A stretch of 64,000 nt of DNA from Rhizobiaceae bacterium. Lineage in GTDB: Bacteria > Pseudomonadota > Alphaproteobacteria > Rhizobiales > Rhizobiaceae. Within the stretch, counting starts at the first letter, position 1, and every line of letters starts with the position of its first letter. Position numbers and translations under genes: made by a program. The DNA lies in NCBI GenBank assembly GCA_017643025.1, contig JAEPOG010000004.1, positions 372,001-436,000 on the forward strand. The letters run 5' to 3'. Under the pieces are notes generated by a model, which worked only from the letters and a program-made list of their open reading frames with translations, made no database searches and was not told the origin of the DNA. This document shows positions 6,508-16,064 of the stretch, in pieces.

Positions 6508-8163
6508 ATGAGACCGACCAGGCGGCTTTTTGCTGCGTTTGCGATAGCCTTCGCATTCCTGCTGGCCGCGACAGGGCAGGTCCGTGTCCACCCTCACGTT
6601 TTTGCCGAAGCAACGCTTGAGGTCTCGGTTAGCCCCGACCGTACTGTCGAGTCGCTCGGCCATGTCTGGCGCTTCGACGACCTGTTTTCGTCAACGGTGC
6701 TGCTGGAGTTCGACGAGAATAGCGATCTCGTGCTCGATGAGTCCGAGCTGAAGACCGTATCCAATGTCATCTACGAATCGCTGGCGGAGTTCGGCTATTT
6801 CCAGTTCGTCAGCCTAGACGGCAAGGACGTCGAGATGCTGCCGCCCGACGAACTGGTTGCGACTTACGAAAACGACCAGATGATCGTGTTGTTCCAGTCG
6901 ATTCCGGCAGCCCCCATGAAGCTCGCCGGCAAGGCCGAGTTCGGCGTCTACGATCCGACCTTCTACACGGCGATCGACTTCTTCGAAGACGAGAACATGA
7001 TGGTGCGCGGCATGCCCGATGGATGCACGCGCAGCGTCGTGCGCCCCGACCCCGACGAAGCGATTGCCCAGAACCAGGACGCGCTGACCGAAGAGTTTTT
7101 CAACGATCCCGGCGGGAACGACACCGGCAAGCTGTTTGCGACGCGCCTTGAGCTCGACTGCTCGGGCACGGCTGTCGCTGCGGCTGCCCCGCCAGCACGG
7201 CCCGCTGGCTCAGGCTCGTCGCTCGGTATCGGCAACAACGAGGCGACATTGCCTTCGACCGGCATGTTCAGCGGCTTCTTCAACTGGATCAACACCCAAC
7301 AGCAGGATTTCTACCGCAGCCTGACCGGCGCCCTGAAGTCCATGAAGGATGAAGGCACCGGCGCGTGGCTGCTTGTCCTGCTGTCCTTTGCCTATGGCGT
7401 TTTTCACGCCGCTGGCCCCGGCCATGGCAAGGCTGTTATTTCTTCCTACATGCTGGCCAACGAGGTGGCTCTGAAGCGCGGCATCGTACTTTCGTTCCTC
7501 GCCTCGGCGCTGCAGGCCGTCACTGCGATCCTGATCATGGCGGCTGTGTTCCTGGCCCTGCGCGGCACCACCGTTTCCATGACCGACGCGACATGGTTCC
7601 TGGAAATCGCCAGCTATGCGCTTGTCACCGGCTTCGGCCTCTGGCTGCTATGGCGCAAGGCAGGCGTGAGGGTCGTGACACGCTTCCGTGGCGGCCCGGC
7701 CCACAGCCTGTCGGCCGCGGCAACGCACGACCACAAGCATCACGACCACGCGCATGGTCATCACCACCACGGACATTCACACGGTCCGGGCGAGGAATGC
7801 GATCACGCGCACATGCCCGACCCTAACCTCCTTGCTGCCGACCGCATGAACTGGCGCACGGCTTGGGCAGCGATCGCGTCGGTCGGCCTTCGGCCGTGCA
7901 CCGGCGCGCTGATCGTGCTGTCCTTCGCGTTCCTCAACGGACTGTGGGTTGCCGGGATCGTTTCGGTCTTTGCCATGGCCGTCGGCACCGCGATCACAGT
8001 GTCGGTTCTGGCGACTCTGGCCGTCACCGCGAAGAACTGGTCCGTGGCGCTTGCCGGCGGCGGCGGGCGCGGCACCGCAATCCACGCAGCGATTGAAATC
8101 CTCGGCGCTGCGCTGGTATTCCTGCTCGGGCTTACACTGCTGATCGCCGCGCTCGGCGCCTAG
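6508..8163 (+). CDS. DUF1007-NicO fusion: nickel/cobalt exporter-type membrane protein
   Basis: A 551-residue two-domain protein. Residues 1-25 form a signal/anchor segment and about 26-215 a periplasmic DUF1007 domain starting VHPHVFAEATLEV. About 285-550 is a NicO/RcnA-type membrane domain with the HAAGPGHGKA motif and several hydrophobic helices. A histidine-rich cytoplasmic loop lies at about 408-434 (DHKHHDHAHGHHHHGHSHG). NicO proteins move Ni/Co and related divalent cations across the inner membrane. DUF1007 is usually a separate gene beside such transporters, so here both are fused in one chain. Start ATG has GAGGGG upstream. It converges with denD, overlapping by four bases. Confidence 0.88.
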   Translation: MRPTRRLFAAFAIAFAFLLAATGQVRVHPHVFAEATLEVSVSPDRTVESLGHVWRFDDLFSSTVLLEFDENSDLVLDESELKTVSNVIYESLAEFGYFQFVSLDGKDVEMLPPDELVATYENDQMIVLFQSIPAAPMKLAGKAEFGVYDPTFYTAIDFFEDENMMVRGMPDGCTRSVVRPDPDEAIAQNQDALTEEFFNDPGGNDTGKLFATRLELDCSGTAVAAAAPPARPAGSGSSLGIGNNEATLPSTGMFSGFFNWINTQQQDFYRSLTGALKSMKDEGTGAWLLVLLSFAYGVFHAAGPGHGKAVISSYMLANEVALKRGIVLSFLASALQAVTAILIMAAVFLALRGTTVSMTDATWFLEIASYALVTGFGLWLLWRKAGVRVVTRFRGGPAHSLSAAATHDHKHHDHAHGHHHHGHSHGPGEECDHAHMPDPNLLAADRMNWRTAWAAIASVGLRPCTGALIVLSFAFLNGLWVAGIVSVFAMAVGTAITVSVLATLAVTAKNWSVALAGGGGRGTAIHAAIEILGAALVFLLGLTLLIAALGA

Positions 8164-9131
8164 GCTACGCGACCGCCAAGCTCTTCCTCGATGTGAATTT
8201 TGATGATGTCATCGAAGCTTGTTTCGGCGACAAATCCGAGTTCGCGGGCCCGTTTGGCCTCGAAACGGGTCGGCCAGTTCTTCACCAGCGCCCACACCGC
8301 CTCGTCCGGTTCTTCGCGAATGAGCGACACCACCTTCGATCCCGCGATTCGCTCAAGCGCCTCGATCTGTTCGCCGACGGTCACCGCAATGCCGGGCATG
8401 TTGAGGCAGCGGCGCGGACCGATCGCCTCGCCGTCGAGACCGGCGGCGTGGATGAGGAAACCCACGGCCGAGCGCGGGCTGGCATTGGTGTGAACGACCG
8501 AGCGGGGCACCGGCAACACGGCTTCCATGCCGGCGAGCGGCTCGCGGATAATGCCCGAGAAGAAGCTCGACGCCGCCTTGTTGGCCTTGCCCGGCCTCAC
8601 GCAGATGGTCGGCAGGCGGATGCCGATGCCGTCCATGAAGCCGCGCCGCGTATAGTCGGTCAGCAGCGCCTCGGATATCAGCTTCTGCGTTCCGTATGAG
8701 CTCAGCGGTACGGTGTGAAAATCGTCGGGGATAATGTCCGGGAACGGCCCGCCGAACACCGCGATCGACGACGAGAAAACGACGCGCGGAACCTTCGGCG
8801 ACAGCCGGATGGCGTCGAACAGCGCCCGGGTGCCGTCCATGTTGACCCTGTAGCCGAGGTCGAAGTTCGATTCAGCCTCACCGGAGACCACGCCCGCGAG
8901 ATGAAAGACGATATCCGGCGAGCGGCCGATGAGCGCGGAAACCTGAGCTGCATCGGAAAGGTCGCCGGTGAAGCTGGAGCATTCGAACGATGCGTCCGGC
9001 GCGAGCGGCGCAACAATGTCGTGCAGATCGAGCGCGCTGATCGGTTTGCCGGCAACCTTGCCATCCCTGGCAAGACGCTCGGCCAGCTTGCGGCCGATCA
9101 TGCCAGCCGCCCCGGTCACCAGCACGCGCAT
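8160..9131 (-). CDS. denD: D-erythronate dehydrogenase-type extended SDR
   Basis: A 323-residue NAD-dependent epimerase/dehydratase-fold protein. The nucleotide motif is GAAGMIGR (7-14), and the catalytic residues are S120-S122 with YGTQK (Y146, K150). The sequence, including FHLAGVVSGEAESNFDLGY and LPTICVRPGKANKAAS, is that of the DenD family, which oxidises D-erythronate in tetronate catabolism. The usual partner genes (kinase, isomerase, decarboxylase) are not adjacent, so the substrate in this organism is uncertain. Start ATG 9131 abuts the stop of a small membrane-protein gene, implying cotranscription. Confidence 0.85.
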   Translation of the reverse strand: MRVLVTGAAGMIGRKLAERLARDGKVAGKPISALDLHDIVAPLAPDASFECSSFTGDLSDAAQVSALIGRSPDIVFHLAGVVSGEAESNFDLGYRVNMDGTRALFDAIRLSPKVPRVVFSSSIAVFGGPFPDIIPDDFHTVPLSSYGTQKLISEALLTDYTRRGFMDGIGIRLPTICVRPGKANKAASSFFSGIIREPLAGMEAVLPVPRSVVHTNASPRSAVGFLIHAAGLDGEAIGPRRCLNMPGIAVTVGEQIEALERIAGSKVVSLIREEPDEAVWALVKNWPTRFEAKRARELGFVAETSFDDIIKIHIEEELGGRVA

Positions 9132-9332
9132 CTAGCGGTTCCTGTCCTGATGGCGGCCGCGCAACCAGAAGACGAGGAAAAACGCGGCGACAAAGACGAC
9201 GGCTACGACCCCTGCAGCCACTGGAGAGAATCCGCCCACAGTCAACATGATGTCGGGCATCAGGAAGGCCGCCGCCACGAACGCCACCATGATGACGGCG
9301 GCTGCAACAAGCGTGTTTCTGTTTTCTGTCAT
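9132..9332 (-). CDS. Small two-helix membrane protein, unknown function
   Basis: A 66-residue protein not recognised as a known family. It has two hydrophobic segments (about 9-30 and 36-57) separated by a short GGF loop, and a basic C-terminus (RGRHQDRNR), consistent with a small inner-membrane hairpin. Its stop TAG is directly followed by the denD ATG, so it is probably in the denD transcript. Rhizobial genomes have many such orphan small membrane proteins; no function is proposed. Confidence 0.6.
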   Translation of the reverse strand: MTENRNTLVAAAVIMVAFVAAAFLMPDIMLTVGGFSPVAAGVVAVVFVAAFFLVFWLRGRHQDRNR

Positions 9333-9373
9333 TCCCGTAGCTTCTACGCTGCGTATCGACCCGACCTATAGAC

Positions 9374-10063
9374 TCAGGCCGCACCGCCCGCCAGTCCGCT
9401 GCGGATTTCTTCCAGCCGTTTGAGCTGGCCGCCATCCGCGTCGAAGTTCGACGGATCGAGCCACCGCTCGAAGGCCGAGCCGATGACAGGCCACTCGCTG
9501 TCGAGCATCGAGAACCACGCAGTATCGCGGTTCTGCCCTTTCACGATCATATGCTGCCGGAATACGCCCTCGAACGTAAACCCGAACCTCGTTGCGGCGC
9601 GCTTCGACGGTTCGTTGCGGTTGTCGCATTTCCACTCGAAGCGGCGGTAGCCGAGATCGTCGAAGGCGTGCCGCGCGAACAGATAGAGCGCTTCGGTCGC
9701 CGCCGGCCGGCGCGCCATCCTCCCGCTCCACAATATGCTGCCGATTTCGATTACCCCGAAGGTCGGATCGATGCGCATGAACGACTGCCGCCCGACAATC
9801 TCGCCGCTCGCCTTGTCGATGACGGTGAACCAGAAGGGGTCAGTGCTCGCCTCCGCCTTGTCGAGCCATGGCTGCATCGCTGTGCGGTCTTTCGGCGGCG
9901 GCTCGAACAGGTAGCGGAATCGCTCGGGTTCGTCCGCCGTCACCGAGAACAGGGCATCGCCGTGGCGTGCAGCATCGATAGGTTCGAGCTGCACGAACCG
10001 GCCCTCCATCGGCTCGCGGCGCGGCCGCTCACGCGGTGTCCATTGCTTAAGGTCTGCCGTCAC
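9374..10063 (-). CDS. GNAT-family N-acetyltransferase (RimJ/RimL-like)
   Basis: A 229-residue acetyltransferase of the RimJ/RimL-like branch. Visible are GRFVQLEPIDAARHG at the start of the domain, DKASGEIVGRQSFMRIDP, the motif-A region IGSILWSGRMARRPAATEA and KCDNRNEPSKRAATRFGF followed by EGVFRQHMIVKGQNRDTAWF. The last two motifs are typical of this branch. Start is GTG 10063, with AGGGG seven bases upstream. Substrate (protein N-terminus, amino group of a small molecule) is unknown. Ordinary stand-alone gene. Confidence 0.88.
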   Translation of the reverse strand: MTADLKQWTPRERPRREPMEGRFVQLEPIDAARHGDALFSVTADEPERFRYLFEPPPKDRTAMQPWLDKAEASTDPFWFTVIDKASGEIVGRQSFMRIDPTFGVIEIGSILWSGRMARRPAATEALYLFARHAFDDLGYRRFEWKCDNRNEPSKRAATRFGFTFEGVFRQHMIVKGQNRDTAWFSMLDSEWPVIGSAFERWLDPSNFDADGGQLKRLEEIRSGLAGGAA

Positions 10064-10144
10064 CCGTAACCCCTACGAATTGACAATGCTCGCCAAGCCT
10101 CACAAGAAATGCGCGCCCGCAACAGGACCACGCAGGTTCCCGCT

Positions 10145-11329
10145 ATGCTCCACACCGTTTCCGCTTTCGATCGCATCGGCGAGGAAAACGCATTCGCGGT
10201 CCTCGCCCGCGCCACGGCATTGGCCCACGCGGGGCGCGACATCATCAATCTCGGCATCGGCCAGCCGGATTTCCGCACGCCGGAGCATATCGTCGAAGCC
10301 GCGATCAAGGCGCTGCGCGACGGCCACCACGGCTACACCCCGGCCAACGGCCTGCTCGCCACGCGCGAGGCGGTGGTCCGGCGCATGCTGGCGACGACAG
10401 GCGTCGAGGTCTCGCCCGAAACCGTGATGATCATGCCCGGCGGCAAGCCGACCATGTATGCGGCAATCGTCCTTTTTGGCGAACCCGGCGCGGAGATCCT
10501 TTACCCCGACCCCGGATTTCCGATCTACCGTTCGATGATCGAATACACCGGCGCGAAGCCCGTCCCGGTGCCTATCCGCGAGGAAAACGGCTTTGCCTTC
10601 TCCGCCGACGAGACGCTGTCGCTGATCACGCCCAAGACGCGGCTCCTCATTCTCAACTCGCCCGCCAATCCGACCGGCGGCGTGACACCCAAGGCCGAGA
10701 TCGAAAAGCTGGTGGCGGGCCTGGCGGAATTCCCCGACGTCGCCATCCTTTCGGACGAGATTTACGACGTCATGACCTATGACGGCGAGGAACATTGCTC
10801 GCTGCTGACCTTTCCGGAGCTGCGCGACCGGCTGATCCTGCTCAACGGCTGGTCCAAGACCTGGGCCATGACGGGGTGGCGCATGGGCTGGTCCATATGG
10901 CCGAACTCCGCCGAAAGCGGGCATCTCTACGACAAGGTGCGCAAGCTCGCCGTCAACTGCTGGTCCTGTGTCAACGCGCCCAGCCAGTTTGCCGGCATCG
11001 CGGCAATAGACGGTCCGCAGGACGAGGTCGAGCGCATGATGCAGGCCTTCGACCGCCGCAGGCAGGTCGTTGTCGAAGGACTGAACGGCTTGGACGGGAT
11101 TTCCTGCGCGACGCCCAAGGGCGCATTCTACGCCTTCCCAAATATCACCGCGACCGGCCGCAAGGCGAAACCGCTGGCCTCCGCCCTGCTTGAGGAGGCA
11201 GGCGTAGCGCTGATCGGCGGACCCGATTTCGGCGTCCACGGCGAAGGCTACATCCGCCTCTCCTACGCCAATTCGGAAGAGAACATCCTGCGCGCCATCG
11301 AACGGATCGGCGACTTCCTGGCGGGTTAA
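10145..11329 (+). CDS. Class I/II PLP-dependent aminotransferase
   Basis: A 394-residue fold-type I aminotransferase related to AspC/PatA-type enzymes. Motifs are IINLGIGQPDFRTPEHI, NSPANPTGGV, DEIYD and the PLP lysine (about K238) in NGWSKTWAMTGWRMGW, with the C-terminal IRLSYANS substrate carboxylate-binding segment. It transfers an amino group between an amino acid and a 2-oxoacid; specificity cannot be set. I chose the ATG at 10145 (LHTVSAFDRIGEENAF follows); an in-frame ATG 12 codons upstream at 10109 lacks a clear Shine-Dalgarno. It converges with the SLC13 gene, overlapping four bases. Confidence 0.88.
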   Translation: MLHTVSAFDRIGEENAFAVLARATALAHAGRDIINLGIGQPDFRTPEHIVEAAIKALRDGHHGYTPANGLLATREAVVRRMLATTGVEVSPETVMIMPGGKPTMYAAIVLFGEPGAEILYPDPGFPIYRSMIEYTGAKPVPVPIREENGFAFSADETLSLITPKTRLLILNSPANPTGGVTPKAEIEKLVAGLAEFPDVAILSDEIYDVMTYDGEEHCSLLTFPELRDRLILLNGWSKTWAMTGWRMGWSIWPNSAESGHLYDKVRKLAVNCWSCVNAPSQFAGIAAIDGPQDEVERMMQAFDRRRQVVVEGLNGLDGISCATPKGAFYAFPNITATGRKAKPLASALLEEAGVALIGGPDFGVHGEGYIRLSYANSEENILRAIERIGDFLAG

Positions 11330-13101
11330 AAGAACAGAATCCAGATCGTCACGGTACTGGCCAGTCCGACGCATATGTTCATCGGGATGCCGATCTTGAA
11401 GAAGTCGGAAAAGCGGTAGTTGCCGGCGCCGTAGACAAGCGTGTTGGTCTGGTAGCCGATCGGCGTCGCAAAGCTGGCGCTTGCCCCGATCATCACAGCG
11501 ATGACGAATGGCCTCGGGTCGAGGCCCATCTGGTTGGCGAGCCCGATGACGATCGGAGTCATGATCACCGCGATCGCGTTGTTCGTGACGAGTTCGGTGA
11601 AGAACGACGTGATGAAGAAGATCACGAGGAGGGTCGCCAGCGGCGGCATCTCCATCAGCAAAGGCAGCAGTCCCGATACAATCAGCTCAATCGCCCCGGT
11701 TTCCTGCAAGCCCGCGCCCACCACCAGCATTGCGAAAATCAGCACCAGAATCGACCCTTCGATCGACGCCCAGGCTTCCTCCCCGTCAATGCAGCGCAGG
11801 ATCAGGATGGCGGCGACTGCGAGCATCGCAAGCGCCGCAATGTCCATCACGCCGAGCGCGGCCAGCGTCACCACTGCCGCCAGCGCCGCGATCGCGATCG
11901 GCGCCCTGCCACGCCGGAACGCACGGCCGCTCGGCCGCGACACGGCGACGAGATCGGCTTCTTCAGCCAACGCATCGAAGCCTTCGGGCGATCCCTCCAG
12001 CAGCAGCTTGTCGGCGGGCCGCAGGCGGACATTTTCGAGATCTGGACCCGGAATGTGCTTGTGCCGGTGTGCGCCGAGGACACGCACGCCATATCTGCGC
12101 CCGAGCATCAGGTCGGCAATCCGGTGACCCGCGCTCGCCTTCTGCGGCGCCACGATGGCCTCGACGGCAACCTTCTCGGCGTCGGTGGTCACCCCGCGCC
12201 GCAAGCCGACGCGCAGCGCGGATCGCTTGTTCAGCGTCAGCAGTTCGGACGACGTGCCGACCACGATCAGAGAGTCGCCGCGTTTCAGTTCGCGCTGGGC
12301 CAACTCCGTGCGGATCACCTTGCCGCCGCTACGTAGCCCCGTGATGCGCAAACCCGGCCGCTTGAAGTCCGCGATATCACCGATCTTCTGGCCGGCATAT
12401 TTGCCGTCGCTGCGGATCGTGATCTCGGAAAGAAACTCCGTCTCCAGCATCGGCGCGCCTTCGTTCTCGCTGCCGCGGTCCGGCAGCAGAATCCAGCCAA
12501 GCAGCGTCATCACGGCAACGCCGGTCAGCGTCGCCACCACGCCAACCGGTGTGATCTCGAAGATGGAAAACGGCTCCATGCCGGCGCGGGTCGCGATACC
12601 GTCGACGAGAAGATTCGTCGACGTGCCTATGAGCGTGCAGGTACCGCCGAGGATCGCCGCATAGGAGAGCGGGATCAACAGCTTCGTGGATGCAATGCCC
12701 ATCGCAGCGGCGAAGCGGATCGTGATCGGAATCAGCACGAGCACGACGGGCGTGTTGTTCATGAAGGCGGAGGCGACAACGGTTGCCGCTACGAAAAGCA
12801 CAAGCGCCAGAATTGGGCTGACGGTCGCGCGAGCGATGACGCTCTCGGCAAGCGCATCCAGAACGCCGGTTCGCACCAATGCGCCGGAAAGCACGAACAT
12901 CGCCCCGATGGTGATCGGCGCGGGGTTCGAGAACACCTGGAGGGCCTGATCGGTCGAAACGAAGCCCAGCAGAACGAACAGTCCCGCAAAACCAACCGCT
13001 GTCACCTCCGGCGGGTAGCGCTCGAAAACAAACGCGACGAAAAGCACCGCCAGCAGCACCAGGGCCACGACGGCACTATAATCAGTCAGAAAACCGCTCA
13101 T
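11326..13101 (-). CDS. SLC13/DASS-type anion permease with RCK-C (TrkA-C) domains
   Basis: A 591-residue inner-membrane transporter. It has about a dozen hydrophobic segments in two halves, each with a family motif: NNTPVV with the following GTCTLIGTSTNLLVDG in the first half, and TNNAIAVIMTPIVIG with ATPIGYQTNTLVYGAG in the second. Between the halves (about 215-380) lies a cytoplasmic region with two TrkA-C/RCK-C-like domains (RELKRGDSLIVVG; RPADKLLLEG). This architecture is common in bacterial SLC13-like proteins for sulfate or dicarboxylates. Substrate is undetermined. Confidence 0.88.
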   Translation of the reverse strand: MSGFLTDYSAVVALVLLAVLFVAFVFERYPPEVTAVGFAGLFVLLGFVSTDQALQVFSNPAPITIGAMFVLSGALVRTGVLDALAESVIARATVSPILALVLFVAATVVASAFMNNTPVVLVLIPITIRFAAAMGIASTKLLIPLSYAAILGGTCTLIGTSTNLLVDGIATRAGMEPFSIFEITPVGVVATLTGVAVMTLLGWILLPDRGSENEGAPMLETEFLSEITIRSDGKYAGQKIGDIADFKRPGLRITGLRSGGKVIRTELAQRELKRGDSLIVVGTSSELLTLNKRSALRVGLRRGVTTDAEKVAVEAIVAPQKASAGHRIADLMLGRRYGVRVLGAHRHKHIPGPDLENVRLRPADKLLLEGSPEGFDALAEEADLVAVSRPSGRAFRRGRAPIAIAALAAVVTLAALGVMDIAALAMLAVAAILILRCIDGEEAWASIEGSILVLIFAMLVVGAGLQETGAIELIVSGLLPLLMEMPPLATLLVIFFITSFFTELVTNNAIAVIMTPIVIGLANQMGLDPRPFVIAVMIGASASFATPIGYQTNTLVYGAGNYRFSDFFKIGIPMNICVGLASTVTIWILFF

Positions 13102-13230
13102 TTGGGATCGATGCTCCTGGCGCCGCCCACCGAGTGCGTGGTTAGTGATAGCAGAATGCAGGTCGGGTCAGCGAGGCCGCGGCGTCGCGGCTCCGGCGAC
13201 ATTTGTTCAGTTCCAGTTTGCCCGCACGCG

Positions 13231-13980
13231 TCAACCCCGCCCGACGAAGGGCATTTTCGTCGCCATGACGGTCAAAAACAGCACATTTGCGTCGAGCGGC
13301 TGCGCCGCCATGTAGCGCACCGCCTCGGCAACGCGCTCGACATCCATCAGCGGCTCCGGCGCGATTGTGCCGTTGGCCTGCGGCACGCCGTCGGCCATGC
13401 GTGCAGCCAACTCTGTCAGGGCGTTGCCGATATCGATCTGCCCGCACGCGATGTCGAAAGGGCGACCGTCCAGCGCCAGCGTCTTGGTCAGCCCGGTGAT
13501 GGCGTGTTTCGTCGCGGTGTAGGCCGCGGAGCCGGGTCGCGGTGCATGCGCCGAGATAGACCCGTTGTTGATGATGCGCCCGCCCTGCGGCTTTTGCCGC
13601 CGCATCAGGGCGAAAGCCGCACGGGCGCAAAGAAATGAACCGGTGAGATTGACGTCGACGACCTGACGCCAGAGATCGACAGACGTCTCGTCCACCGTCG
13701 CTGACGGCGCGCCCATGCCGGCATTGTTGAACAAAAGGTCGAGGCGGCCGAAATCGGATTCGACCTGCGCGAACATGCGTTCGACATCGTTCTCGTCGGT
13801 CACATCGCAGGCGATGGGCACCGCCTGACCCGGCCCTTCGGCCGCCGCGGCGGCTTCCTCAAGAAGGTTCTGCCGCCGGCCGCAATAGATGGTGGTCCAG
13901 CCGTCAGCGACCAGCGCCGATGCCGCCGCGCGGCCTACGCCGGTTCCAGCACCCGTGACAATTGCAATACCGCCGCTCAT
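13231..13980 (-). CDS. Classical short-chain dehydrogenase/reductase
   Basis: A 249-residue SDR with [10 protein letters not shown] (9-18), NNAG (85-88), S141/S143 in NNGSISAH and the catalytic YTATK (Y154, K158). This complete triad contrasts with the atypical SDR at 531-1403. Start ATG 13980 was chosen over the upstream open frame because the Rossmann motif begins right after it and GGAGGATCG lies just before. Substrate cannot be assigned; no operon partner. Confidence 0.88.
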   Translation of the reverse strand: MSGGIAIVTGAGTGVGRAAASALVADGWTTIYCGRRQNLLEEAAAAAEGPGQAVPIACDVTDENDVERMFAQVESDFGRLDLLFNNAGMGAPSATVDETSVDLWRQVVDVNLTGSFLCARAAFALMRRQKPQGGRIINNGSISAHAPRPGSAAYTATKHAITGLTKTLALDGRPFDIACGQIDIGNALTELAARMADGVPQANGTIAPEPLMDVERVAEAVRYMAAQPLDANVLFLTVMATKMPFVGRG

Positions 13981-14044
13981 CGATCCTCCTCCAGACGCGC
14001 GAGAGTGCGCAGATCGGGACTGAAGCGGCAAGGAAAGGATTGTC

Positions 14045-14071
14045 AAAAAGGGCGGCCATTCGCGACCGCCC
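14045..14071 (-). terminator. Rho-independent terminator downstream of the DUF533 gene
   Basis: On the minus strand GGGCGG and CCGCCC (14071-14066 and 14055-14050) pair around a 10-base loop and are followed by TTTTT (14049-14045). It lies after the DUF533 stop and before the SDR start, so it separates the two minus-strand genes. Confidence 0.7.
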
Positions 14072-14188
14072 ATTCCGGACCGGTCTTGGGAGGAGGAAAG
14101 CCGATCCAACTCGTTTCAGATTGAACCGGAATTGTTAACGGATCGCTAACGTCTTTCGCACGCGCCGCAACACAGCAGGTGGCAGGCC

Positions 14189-14884
14189 CTACCGGCTCAC
14201 ATTGGCGACTGTCGCCTCAACATGCTCGACAAGCGCCTCCGGCAGGTTCAACCGGCCTGCAAGCAGGTCGAGATAACCACGCTCGGCGCGCGTGTCGGGC
14301 TCGATCGCAAGCCGCGAAGCGGCATAGACCTCGACCTTCTGGGCATCGGTCTGCGCGCTCGCCGCCAGGTCGTCCAGACTGATCGGGTTCTTCATCTCGC
14401 CGAGCAGGAACGCCTCGGTCTCCGAGTCGAAGCCGGCGAGTGCGAGCCTATCGCCGATTTTCTTGCGTTCATCGTCATCGATGCGTCCGTCCGCCTTCGC
14501 GGCGGCGATCATGGCGCGCACCAAAGTGAGCGCGAAATCGGTCTCGCCCTGCGGCGCCAGCTTCGGATCGAATGCGGTATCGTTGGGCGGCGGCAATATC
14601 TCGGCGCCACTGTCTGTCTCGCCCGGTTTGTTGCCGGCCTGATAGTTCTGATAGGCCTTGTAAGCCAGCCCGGCGACAGCCGCGAGCCCGCCAACTCTTA
14701 GCGCGGTTCCGGTCAGCGCGCGCCCCGCTCCAGTCCCCAGCAGCACCGCGGCAATCGCGCCGGTGGCGAGCGGGTTGTCCTTGGCGAGTTGCGTAACTTG
14801 CCCAGCTTTTTCACGGACAGTGGACTCGGTTCCGGGGATCGTCGAACCAAGCAGATCGTCGAGCAGTTTTTTCGGGTCGAACAC
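14189..14884 (-). CDS. DUF533/TerB-like inner-membrane protein (YebE family)
   Basis: A 231-residue protein. A soluble N-terminus (FDPKKLLDDLLG) is followed by a Gly/Ala-rich hydrophobic stretch around residues 40-75 (GAIAAVLLGTGAGRAL; GGLAAVAGLAYKAYQNYQAG), then a C-terminal TerB-like helical domain with IAAAKADGRIDDDERKKI and LAGRLNLP. The start is GTG 14884, placed by AGAGGAG seven bases upstream; the open frame extends further but into the trhO end. Function of DUF533 proteins is unknown. A good intrinsic terminator follows. Confidence 0.85.
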   Translation of the reverse strand: MFDPKKLLDDLLGSTIPGTESTVREKAGQVTQLAKDNPLATGAIAAVLLGTGAGRALTGTALRVGGLAAVAGLAYKAYQNYQAGNKPGETDSGAEILPPPNDTAFDPKLAPQGETDFALTLVRAMIAAAKADGRIDDDERKKIGDRLALAGFDSETEAFLLGEMKNPISLDDLAASAQTDAQKVEVYAASRLAIEPDTRAERGYLDLLAGRLNLPEALVEHVEATVANVSR

Positions 14885-14985
14885 GGAATTCTCCTCTTTC
14901 ACGGCGGCCGTATCCGACCGGGCCTCCTGCGAGGGTTCAGGTAGGCCCTGTCCACGAAATTGCAATGACGAATGCAGATCGTCCT

Positions 14986-15915
14986 TCAGCGCCCGATGTG
15001 CGGACCGGTACCGCGCTGCAGCGCAAGTTGCACCTGGCGCTGGCGCTCGGCATAGCGTTTCCGGTCGGCCTCGCCTCGTTTGCCGTGGCAGTTCGGGCAA
15101 GAAATGCCATCCTCGAACAGATCGGAGGCGCGATCCTCGGCCGTTAGCGGGTGGCGGCATGCCCGGCAGAGCGTGGCGTCGCCGGTCTCAAGTCCGTGAG
15201 TTACACCGACCCGTTCGTCAAAGACGAAACACTCGCCTTCCCACCGGCTTTCATGCGCCGGAACTTCCTCGAGATATTTCAGTATGCCGCCCTTGAGGTG
15301 AAACACCTCGCCGACGCCGAGGCGCTTGAGATAGGCGCTGGCCTTTTCGCAACGAATGCCGCCTGTGCAGTACATGGCCACGCGCTTGCCCTTGAGAACG
15401 TTGAGGTGCTCTTCGGCCCATTGCGGAAATGCCCGGAATGTCTCGGTATTCGGGTCCAGTGCGCCGCGAAACGAACCGATTGCCGTTTCGTAGGCATTGC
15501 GCGTGTCGATCACGACCGTATCCGGATCGTCGATCAGCGCATTCCAGTCGCGGGGCGCGACGTAGGTTCCGGCTTCGCGTGCAGCATCGAGGTCCGCGAC
15601 GCCCATGGTGACGATCTCGCTCTTCAGCCGCATCTTCATGCGGTGAAACGGCATGGCGTCCGCCGTGCTGAACTTGACGTCGAGCCTGCCAAATCCGGGC
15701 TGCGAACGCAGAAATGCGACGAGGCGCTCGAGCCCGGACCGGGAACCGGCAACCGTGCCGTTCACGCCTTCGGGCGCGACAAGCAACGTACCTCTGAGCC
15801 CCTCCGTCGAGACGAGTTCGCGCAGCCGGTCCCGCAATGCCACGGGCTCGCCGACCGGGGCAAAACAATAGAGGGCGGCGACGGCAACGGGTGCGCCTGA
15901 CGTGGATAGATCCAT
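14986..15915 (-). CDS. trhO: tRNA uridine(34) hydroxylase, rhodanese family
   Basis: A 309-residue TrhO (YceA) homologue. An N-terminal ferredoxin-like domain (about 8-105, with LLVAPEGVNGTVAG) precedes a rhodanese domain (about 120-220) with the catalytic loop YCTGGIRCEK (C183, C189). The C-terminal extension carries CRAC and CPNC pairs typical of the family. TrhO makes 5-hydroxyuridine at the wobble position of several tRNAs in an oxygen-dependent reaction. Start ATG 15915 was chosen because homology begins there; upstream codons in the same frame look random. Divergent from the muramidase gene. Confidence 0.92.
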   Translation of the reverse strand: MDLSTSGAPVAVAALYCFAPVGEPVALRDRLRELVSTEGLRGTLLVAPEGVNGTVAGSRSGLERLVAFLRSQPGFGRLDVKFSTADAMPFHRMKMRLKSEIVTMGVADLDAAREAGTYVAPRDWNALIDDPDTVVIDTRNAYETAIGSFRGALDPNTETFRAFPQWAEEHLNVLKGKRVAMYCTGGIRCEKASAYLKRLGVGEVFHLKGGILKYLEEVPAHESRWEGECFVFDERVGVTHGLETGDATLCRACRHPLTAEDRASDLFEDGISCPNCHGKRGEADRKRYAERQRQVQLALQRGTGPHIGR

Positions 15916-16064
15916 GGGCAGTCCCGTAGCCTCTCGCGCGCACTCCATCAAGTTTCGCGCGGGATTGCGCCCGTTTCGGAAAGCTTTCAGCGGGCGGTAA
16001 AGCGGCGCTTTGTCCTCGCCCTCAACGGCACCCGCAAGATTGCGCACCAAACGCGGGGACCGCC

